Shown here: positions 7,321-11,909 of the stretch, one piece after another
Numbering within the stretch: the first letter of the stretch is position 1
Layout of the letters: every line of letters starts with the position of its first letter
NCBI GenBank assembly: GCA_036510735.1
Contig: DATCDK010000246.1
Coordinates: 1-11,909 of the forward strand
Source: PALSA-607 sp036510735
GTDB lineage: Bacteria; Actinomycetota; Actinomycetes; Acidothermales; Acidothermaceae
DNA length: 11,909 nt
Direction of reading: 5' to 3'
The notes under the pieces: generated by a model
What the model was told of the DNA's origin: nothing
Seen by the model: only the letters and a program-made list of their open reading frames with translations
The model's database searches: none
Made by a program: the position numbers and the translations under genes

Positions 7321-8570
7321 GCCGACTCCAGATCCGGACGCGAGACGTCGGGGTGCAAGCGGGCGAGCGGTTGGCCGGGGGAGACCGGGTCGCCGTTCTC
7401 GACGAGCCATTCGACCAGTACGCCACCCTGCGACGCCACTACCTCTTGGGCTTCGCGCCTGGTCACGACCTTGCCAATCACCGCGCCGGCTCCGAGGCTG
7501 TCGCCGATTTTGGCTTCAGTTGCCTCGAAGATGCCGGCGAGTGGGGCGACCAGCAATCGCCAAGCCGGGGTCGCGCTGAACTCGATGGCGTGCCGATGCT
7601 TCTCGATCAGGTCGCGTGCGGCGTCGAGGTCGTCGGGAGTCTTCAGCGCCAACGTTTCGACGTCCGGCAGTGCGCGTCGGATCAAGCCGACCAGCGTGCC
7701 GGCCGGCGGCAGTTCGATAACCGCGGTGACGCCGAGTTCGCCGAGTGTCGTCATGCAGCGATCCCAGCGCACGGGGGCGGCGACCTGCTCGACGAGGCGA
7801 CCGACGAACTCAGGGCCGTGCTGAATCACGCTGCCGTCGGCGTTTGACAGCAACAGGGTGCCGGGCTCGGACGTCGGCAGGCCGGCGGCGAGCTGCCTGA
7901 GGCGTTCGACCGCTGGTGCCATGTGGGCGGTGTGGAACGCGCCGGCGACAGCGAGCGGCCGCAGTCGTGCGCCTTCGGGCGGATCGGCAGCAAGGGCGGC
8001 GAGCTGGTCGAGCGTGCCTGCGGCGACGACCTGCCCTGCGGCGTTCACGTTGGCGGCGGTGAGCCCGAGCTCGGTCAGCAACGCCTGCACCGCTTCGGCG
8101 TCGCCGCCAAGGATCGCCGTCATGCCGGTCGGGGTGGCGGCCGCGGCGCTGGCCATCGCGCGGCCGCGCTCGCGGACAAGAACAAGGGCAGATTCAGGCG
8201 AGAGGACGCCGGCCAATGCGGCCGCGGTGATCTCGCCGACGCTGTGGCCAGCGACCGCGCCGACATTGCTGGCGACGTCGTCGAAGGTGTTCGCTAACCG
8301 ACCTGCGGGCTGGCCTGGGATGCCGAATTGCGGCTGGCCGTCAGGAAAGAGGACTGAGGCGGCAGCGAGTCCGGCGCCGACCAGCAGTGGCTGGGCAATC
8401 GCGGTGTCCTTGATTTCGTCGGCGTCAGCGCTGGTGCCGAGGCGGGCCAAATCGAGGTCGAGGACGGCAGACCACCAGGTGACCGCGTCGGCGACACCTG
8501 GGAGGTCGAGCCAGGGTGCGAGAAAACCGGGAACCTGAGCCCCCTGACCGGGGGCAAGCAATGCCAGCAC
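7317..8570 (-). CDS. fabD: Malonyl-CoA:ACP transacylase with C-terminal biotinyl/lipoyl-like domain
   Basis: Transfers malonyl from CoA to AcpP. The start is GTG 8570 with AAGGTGG just upstream, giving 417 residues; ordinary FabD has about 300-320. Residues 1 to about 315 are the acyltransferase: GQGAQ (8-12), Q60 in QPLLV, nucleophile S110 in GHSVGE, R135, H213 in AFHTAHM, and Q262 before PVRW. A segment at about 75-103 before GHSVGE appears longer than usual. Residues about 337-407 form an extra module with two similar halves, VAPLAGIF...IGDSLGAGAVIGKV and VVASQGGVLVEWLVENGD...PGQPLARL. This is the layout of a biotin-carboxyl-carrier/lipoyl barrel. Where biotinyl domains have M-K-M this one has R-R-E, so it is probably not biotinylated. 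The reading frame is continuous, so the fusion is real in the sequence; its job is unknown. The stop overlaps fabH by four bases. Confidence 0.92.
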   Translation of the reverse strand: MLALLAPGQGAQVPGFLAPWLDLPGVADAVTWWSAVLDLDLARLGTSADADEIKDTAIAQPLLVGAGLAAASVLFPDGQPQFGIPGQPAGRLANTFDDVASNVGAVAGHSVGEITAAALAGVLSPESALVLVRERGRAMASAAAATPTGMTAILGGDAEAVQALLTELGLTAANVNAAGQVVAAGTLDQLAALAADPPEGARLRPLAVAGAFHTAHMAPAVERLRQLAAGLPTSEPGTLLLSNADGSVIQHGPEFVGRLVEQVAAPVRWDRCMTTLGELGVTAVIELPPAGTLVGLIRRALPDVETLALKTPDDLDAARDLIEKHRHAIEFSATPAWRLLVAPLAGIFEATEAKIGDSLGAGAVIGKVVTRREAQEVVASQGGVLVEWLVENGDPVSPGQPLARLHPDVSRPDLESA

Positions 8571-8636
8571 GCTTCCACCTTGCCGCAACTGGTCGGGTTG
8601 GTCGTTACCCGGCGAGACCAAGTCGCCGGAGGGACT

Positions 8637-8653
8637 TTGTAGAAAACCTACAA
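8637..8653. promoter_or_regulatory. Candidate operator upstream of fabD
   Basis: A perfect inverted repeat TTGTAG-N5-CTACAA overlaps the stop codon of the PucR-type regulator gene and lies 66 bases before the fabD start. FasR of Streptomyces and MabR of Mycobacterium, the regulators of this type, are known to act on the promoter upstream of fabD, so this is the natural place for their site. No convincing -35/-10 pair was found in the 77-base gap. The repeat is seen; its use as an operator is inferred. Confidence 0.5.
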
Positions 8654-9865
8654 CAACTCTGGTGAGCGACTCGTTCCCGACAAGCGGCCGAGGACGATCG
8701 CGATGTGGAGCGCGAAGCCTTCTCGTGGTTCGGTCGCGGCGAGCCCGGTGACGTCGGCGGCTCTCCGTAGTCGGTACCGCACGGTGTTCGGGTGAACGTA
8801 CAGGGTTCGGGCGGTGGCCTCCAAAGAGCCCGCGTGCGCGAGGTAGGCGGTGACCGTCTCGAGCAGTCCACCACCGGCCGCGACCAGTGGCAGGTAGACG
8901 GCGTCGATCAACTGCCGGCGAGCGGCGGGGTCGCCGCCGATCGCTCGTTCGGGCAGCAGGTCGCTCGCCAGCACTGGCCTCGGCGCGGTCGGCCAGGCCT
9001 TCGACGCCACGAGTCCGGCCACGGCTGCCTGTGCAGAACGGGCTGCCGACATGAGATCGGGAACGGGCGGCCCGATCACGATCGGACCAGGGCCGAACTG
9101 CGCCAGCAGCGCGCGCGACGCGCACAGCGGATCAGGCGCGCCACCAAGAACCGCGACTAGCCGATCGCCTTGCACCGCAACGAGGACGTCGAGGCCGGCG
9201 TACCGCGCCGCGCGCCGCACCCCGTCGACGACCGCCTCGGGCTCATCGTCAGGCGGGGTGCCGATGACGACGGTGACCGAATCTGGCGAGCCCCAGCCGA
9301 GTGCGGCGGCCCGCGATCGCAGAGCCTCGTCGGCCTCGCCGCGCATTAAGGCGTCGACGACCATGGCCTCAAGACGGGCGTCCCACGCACCGCGGGCCTC
9401 GGCCGCCTGCGCGTAGACCTGCGCGGCGGCGAATGCGACTTCGCGCGCGTAGACGAGCACTGCCTCGCGCAGGTCGCTCGAGTTGGCGGGCGCGGCGATC
9501 GTCTCCGCAGCTTCCTCGACGACGCCGATCGTGATGCGCACCATCTCCACGGTCTGCTGCAGGCTCACGGTCCTGGCGAGCTCGCGTGGCGCCGTCCCGA
9601 AAATCTCCCCGGTGATCGCCCGGCGCTGGTCAGGGTGCCGGTACCACTCGACGAAGGCCGCGATGCCGGCTTGCGCCACGAGGCCGACCCATGACCGCTG
9701 CTCCGCCGGCATCGCGCGGTACCACGGGAGCGTCTCGTCCATGCGGGCGATGGCCGCGCGGGCGAGGTCACCCGTAGCCCGGTCGAGTTCGCGCGCTGTT
9801 ACCGACCGCGCCCGCGCTGCGGTCGACGCAGCCTGCGCCGCAGCGTTGGGAAATCGTGGCGTCAC
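8648..9865 (-). CDS. fasR: PucR-type transcriptional regulator of fatty-acid synthesis (FasR/MabR-like)
   Basis: A 405-residue regulator. Residues about 160-300 form the GGDEF-like middle region of PucR proteins. The C-terminal PucR helix-turn-helix is at about 330-395, with GSLEATARTLYVHPNTVRYRLRRA (347-370) as the DNA-reading segment. The N-terminal 150 residues are helical and may sense acyl-CoA or another lipid signal (inference from homologues). Position directly before fabD matches FasR of Streptomyces coelicolor, an activator of the FAS-II genes, and MabR of M. tuberculosis. The GTG at 9865 has no strong Shine-Dalgarno; it is kept because the length fits the family. It is 77 bases from fabD and 44 bases after the small unknown gene, so it may be co-transcribed with that gene. 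Confidence 0.88.
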   Translation of the reverse strand: MTPRFPNAAAQAASTAARARSVTARELDRATGDLARAAIARMDETLPWYRAMPAEQRSWVGLVAQAGIAAFVEWYRHPDQRRAITGEIFGTAPRELARTVSLQQTVEMVRITIGVVEEAAETIAAPANSSDLREAVLVYAREVAFAAAQVYAQAAEARGAWDARLEAMVVDALMRGEADEALRSRAAALGWGSPDSVTVVIGTPPDDEPEAVVDGVRRAARYAGLDVLVAVQGDRLVAVLGGAPDPLCASRALLAQFGPGPIVIGPPVPDLMSAARSAQAAVAGLVASKAWPTAPRPVLASDLLPERAIGGDPAARRQLIDAVYLPLVAAGGGLLETVTAYLAHAGSLEATARTLYVHPNTVRYRLRRAADVTGLAATEPREGFALHIAIVLGRLSGTSRSPELL

Positions 9866-9909
9866 GGCCGACCAGTGTGCCGCATCGTTGGAGCAGGTAC
9901 CGCGGACTC

Positions 9910-10341
9910 CTACTGGGCAGAGAACGCCCGGTGCCAGGGGCGGATCAATGCCAGGTATTCGGCGCGACTCAGGATCGGCCGCGCGTAGACCGCGGCGATC
10001 GCGTCGCGAGCGGCGTGCAGCGCGTGCTTCACGACCTGTGGCTTGACTGCGGTTGCCGCGCCATCGTCGCCGAGGAAGTCACGCGACAGCTCCTCGCGAA
10101 ATACCCGATCAACACGCTCGAACGTGGCGAGCACCTCAAGAACGAGCGGAGTATCCGGACCGAGAGCGTGGGCCCGAGCGAGGTGCACGAACGTTGTGTC
10201 CCGCCAGCCCTGCGCGAGGCAGGCCATGTCGTTACCGGTCAGCCGCGGGAGCTGGCTCAAGACACCCAGGATCTCAGCCAGGTTCGGGTGCAAGTCGAGG
10301 GAAGTGACCCATCGACTCGCCCGTTGACGGCGCCACGGCAT
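9910..10341 (-). CDS. Small conserved-looking protein, unknown function
   Basis: A 143-residue protein I do not recognise. It is mostly helical by composition, soluble, with no signal peptide, membrane span or metal motif. It opens with an Arg/Trp-rich stretch (MPWRRQRASRWVTS) and ends RPWHRAFSAQ. The ATG at 10341 has an excellent GAGGAGG seven bases upstream, which fixes the start; a longer in-frame start at 10572 would run into the pirin gene. It is divergent from pirin and reads toward fasR with a 44-base gap, so it may form an operon with the regulator. A role as an accessory to the regulator or to fatty-acid synthesis is only a guess from position. Confidence 0.72.
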   Translation of the reverse strand: MPWRRQRASRWVTSLDLHPNLAEILGVLSQLPRLTGNDMACLAQGWRDTTFVHLARAHALGPDTPLVLEVLATFERVDRVFREELSRDFLGDDGAATAVKPQVVKHALHAARDAIAAVYARPILSRAEYLALIRPWHRAFSAQ

Positions 10342-10439
10342 CGGTGCGCCTCCTCGGAGTCTGGTGTCCACATCCTCGGCAGAACCGCGTCTGGCCTGGA
10401 GGCGTCTGGAGGTTCGTCCAGGCAAGATCTCCCTATGGC
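10342..10439. promoter_or_regulatory. Divergent intergenic region between the small unknown gene and pirin
   Basis: These 98 bases must carry the promoters for pirin (plus) and for the unknown gene with the regulator (minus). Visible are GTCTGG repeated near 10390 and 10404, and a short inverted repeat CTGGA-N6-TCCAG (about 10405-10420). I could not pick -35/-10 boxes with confidence. Confidence 0.35.
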
Positions 10440-11150
10440 ATGGGACCATCGTTGAGCATCGAGCTGCGGCGGGCTGCCGATCGCCTAGAGAGTCACGCCG
10501 ACGGCATCGTGTCGCGGCATTCGTTTGCGTTCGGTCCGCACTATGACCCGACCAATACCCGCTTCGGTGCACTGGTCACACACAACGACGACGTGCTGGC
10601 GCCCGGCGCCGGATTCCCCGAGCATCCGCACCGCGATCTCGAGATCGTGACGTGGGTGGTGTCGGGCGCGTTGCACCATGCGGACAGCACCGGCGGGTCG
10701 GCGATCGTGCGTCCCGGCATGGTCGGACGCCTGAGCACAGGAGCGGGCGTCCGTCACAGCGAGGCCAACGCGTCGTCCGATGAAACGCGCTACGTGCAGA
10801 TGTGGGTCTTGCCGGACGCCGAGGGGTTGCCGTCCTACTCCACCGCTGACGTCTCGTCGCTGCTTGAGGGTGGTGCGTTCGTTGCCGTCGCGTCGGGCAG
10901 CCAGCCGGCAGCGGTGACCCTTCGCTGCAACGCGACCCTCTTCGTGGCGCGGCTGCCCGCCGGCATGTCGGCCACCATCCCGGCGTCCGCGCTGCTGCAC
11001 GTTTTCGTCGCCCGCGGCTTTGTGACGGTGACTGTTGACGGCGAAAAAGTGCAACTGCTCAGCGAGGACGCCGCGAGGCTGACCGACGCGACGACTGTGC
11101 GGGTCGACGCGACTTCGGACGCCGAAGTGCTTGCCTGGGCGATGCATTGA
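10440..11150 (+). CDS. Pirin family protein
   Basis: A 236-residue bicupin of the pirin family. The N-terminal cupin keeps the metal ligands: H62 and H64 in EHPHRDLE, H106 and E108 in RHSEAN, matching the two His, His and Glu that bind iron in human pirin. The family includes quercetinase-like dioxygenases and regulators; a pirin of Serratia marcescens binds the pyruvate dehydrogenase E1 subunit. The ATG at 10440 is used, but there is no clear Shine-Dalgarno. A TTG at 10452 would give the typical short pirin start (M-S-I-E-L-R-R-A) and is a real alternative. It is the only plus-strand gene here, convergent with aceE and divergent from the small unknown gene. Enzymatic substrate cannot be told. 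Confidence 0.9.
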   Translation: MGPSLSIELRRAADRLESHADGIVSRHSFAFGPHYDPTNTRFGALVTHNDDVLAPGAGFPEHPHRDLEIVTWVVSGALHHADSTGGSAIVRPGMVGRLSTGAGVRHSEANASSDETRYVQMWVLPDAEGLPSYSTADVSSLLEGGAFVAVASGSQPAAVTLRCNATLFVARLPAGMSATIPASALLHVFVARGFVTVTVDGEKVQLLSEDAARLTDATTVRVDATSDAEVLAWAMH

Positions 11151-11204
11151 CGAAGTTGTCAGCCCCACGGAGCTATAGAGAGCGTTGTGGAGCTGACAAC
11201 TTCG
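11151..11204. terminator. Bidirectional terminator between pirin and aceE
   Basis: A perfect 13-base inverted repeat, CGAAGTTGTCAGC (11151-11163) and GCTGACAACTTCG (11192-11204), begins right after the pirin stop. After one mismatch the stem continues with CCAC/GTGG. It stands between two convergent genes and 11 bases from the aceE stop, so a shared terminator is the natural reading. There is no T tract on either side. Confidence 0.7.
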
Positions 11205-11215
11205 AGATCGGGCCG

Positions 11216-11909
11216 TTAGAGCAGGCCGTACTGCGCGGCTGCTTTGCCGGGGGCGTCGATGGCGACTTCGCCGCGCCGGGCCAGTTCGTGCAGGGTCTGC
11301 AGCACGATGGACGGCGAGTCGACGTGGAAGAACCGACGGGTTGCGGCGCGCGTGTCGGAGAAGCCGAATCCATCGGTGCCAAGTGACGCGTAGTCGGTGG
11401 GCACCCAACGTGCGATCTGGTCGGGTACCGCGCGCATGTAATCGCTGACCGCGACCACCGGACCCGCACGCCCCGCGAGCTTGCGTGTGACATAGGGCAC
11501 CAGCTGGTCGGCGTCCGGGTGAAGAAGATTGAACGTGTCACACGCGAGCGCCTCGCGCCGCAGCTCGGTCCAGCTCGTTGCTGACCATACGTCGGCTCCG
11601 ACGTTCCAGTCGTCGGCGAGCAGTCGCTGGGCCTCCAGTGCCCAGGGCACGGCGACCCCCGATGCGAGTAGCTGTGCGCGAGGCATTTCGAGCACGGACG
11701 GCGGTGGGCTGGCGACGTGATAGAGACCGGCCAGCAGCCCTTCAACATCGAGGTTTTCGGGCTGTGCCGGCTGCAGAATCGGCTCGTTGTAGATGGTGAT
11801 GTAGTAGAAGATGTCTTCGCCCGCAGGGTGTGCCTCGTCGCCGCCGAACATTCGTTGCAGACCCGAATGCACGATGTGACCGATCTCGTAGGCGAACGCG
11901 GGGTCGTAG
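11216..11909 (-). CDS. aceE: Pyruvate dehydrogenase E1 component (homodimeric AceE), C-terminal part
   Basis: The last 230 codons of a homodimeric-type pyruvate dehydrogenase E1, which decarboxylates pyruvate with thiamine diphosphate and passes acetyl to the E2 lipoyl domains. The family normally has about 900 residues, so roughly three quarters lie beyond the window. Recognisable stretches are YDPAFAYEIGHIVHSGLQRM at the window edge, EDIFYYITIYNEPILQPAQP, and the C-terminal transketolase-like region with VVAVSDYMRAVPDQIARWVP and LGTDGFGFSDTRAATRRFF, ending in TAA at 11216. Reading is open to the window edge, so it is cut by the window and not degenerate. It lies upstream of the fatty-acid genes on the same strand, as in M. 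tuberculosis, but here pirin and a small gene intervene. Confidence 0.95.
   Translation of the reverse strand, partial: YDPAFAYEIGHIVHSGLQRMFGGDEAHPAGEDIFYYITIYNEPILQPAQPENLDVEGLLAGLYHVASPPPSVLEMPRAQLLASGVAVPWALEAQRLLADDWNVGADVWSATSWTELRREALACDTFNLLHPDADQLVPYVTRKLAGRAGPVVAVSDYMRAVPDQIARWVPTDYASLGTDGFGFSDTRAATRRFFHVDSPSIVLQTLHELARRGEVAIDAPGKAAAQYGLL

Noticed and set aside
7350..7562. Functional biotin carboxyl carrier domain in FabD
   Set aside because: The sequence aligned with the M-K-M site has no lysine, so ordinary biotinylation is unlikely; kept as a biotinyl/lipoyl-like domain only.
8571..9125. Longer fabD start at 9125
   Set aside because: It would overlap most of the regulator gene's 3' half with an Arg-rich tail; GTG 8570 begins exactly at the conserved LALLAPGQGAQ and has a ribosome site.
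10485..11408. A 307-codon minus-strand frame over pirin and the end of aceE
   Set aside because: Antisense to pirin with its metal ligands intact, runs through the convergent terminator, and has shadow-like composition.

Overview
The window is high-GC DNA with frequent GTG starts, good Shine-Dalgarno sequences and the gene order of an actinomycete (Actinomycetota). The core is a chromosomal type II fatty-acid synthase (FAS-II) locus read on the minus strand: fasR/mabR-like PucR regulator, fabD, fabH, acpP, fabF and an acyl-CoA carboxyltransferase beta subunit (accD6-like). The C-terminal end of aceE (pyruvate dehydrogenase E1) lies further upstream. From memory, the aceE-regulator-fabD-acp-KAS-accD6 order resembles Mycobacterium tuberculosis, while fabH inside the cluster and a single FabF resemble Streptomyces. 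I therefore place the host in the actinomycetes but cannot name a genus.

Layout from left to right. 1-550 is the N-terminal part of an IS110-family DEDD transposase (minus strand, running off the window). 551-670 is its structured 5' leader, where a bridge RNA would be expected. 685-1356 is an alpha/beta hydrolase. 1484-3101 holds two exported or membrane-anchored proteins of unknown function in one short operon. 3204-8570 is the accD-fabF-acpP-fabH-fabD block. 8648-9865 is the PucR-type regulator. 9910-10341 is a small unknown gene. 10440-11150 (plus strand) is a pirin. 11216-11909 is the end of aceE, convergent with pirin across a 13-bp inverted repeat.

How the genes work together: AceE makes acetyl-CoA as part of the PDH complex. 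AccD is the carboxyltransferase half of an acyl-CoA carboxylase making malonyl-CoA. FabD moves malonyl to AcpP, FabH starts and FabF elongates the chain, and the PucR-type regulator probably controls the set from a site just upstream of fabD. Pirin beside aceE is notable because a pirin is known to bind PDH E1 in another bacterium.

The most unusual things are: (1) FabD carries a C-terminal extension that looks like a biotinyl/lipoyl-type domain without the modifiable lysine; (2) the IS110 leader contains two mutually exclusive stems, one of which would cover the transposase Shine-Dalgarno sequence; (3) a strong hairpin separates acpP from fabF; (4) a perfect inverted repeat overlaps the regulator's stop codon in front of fabD. 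There is no CRISPR array, tRNA or rRNA that I can see, and no gene-free stretch longer than about 135 bases.
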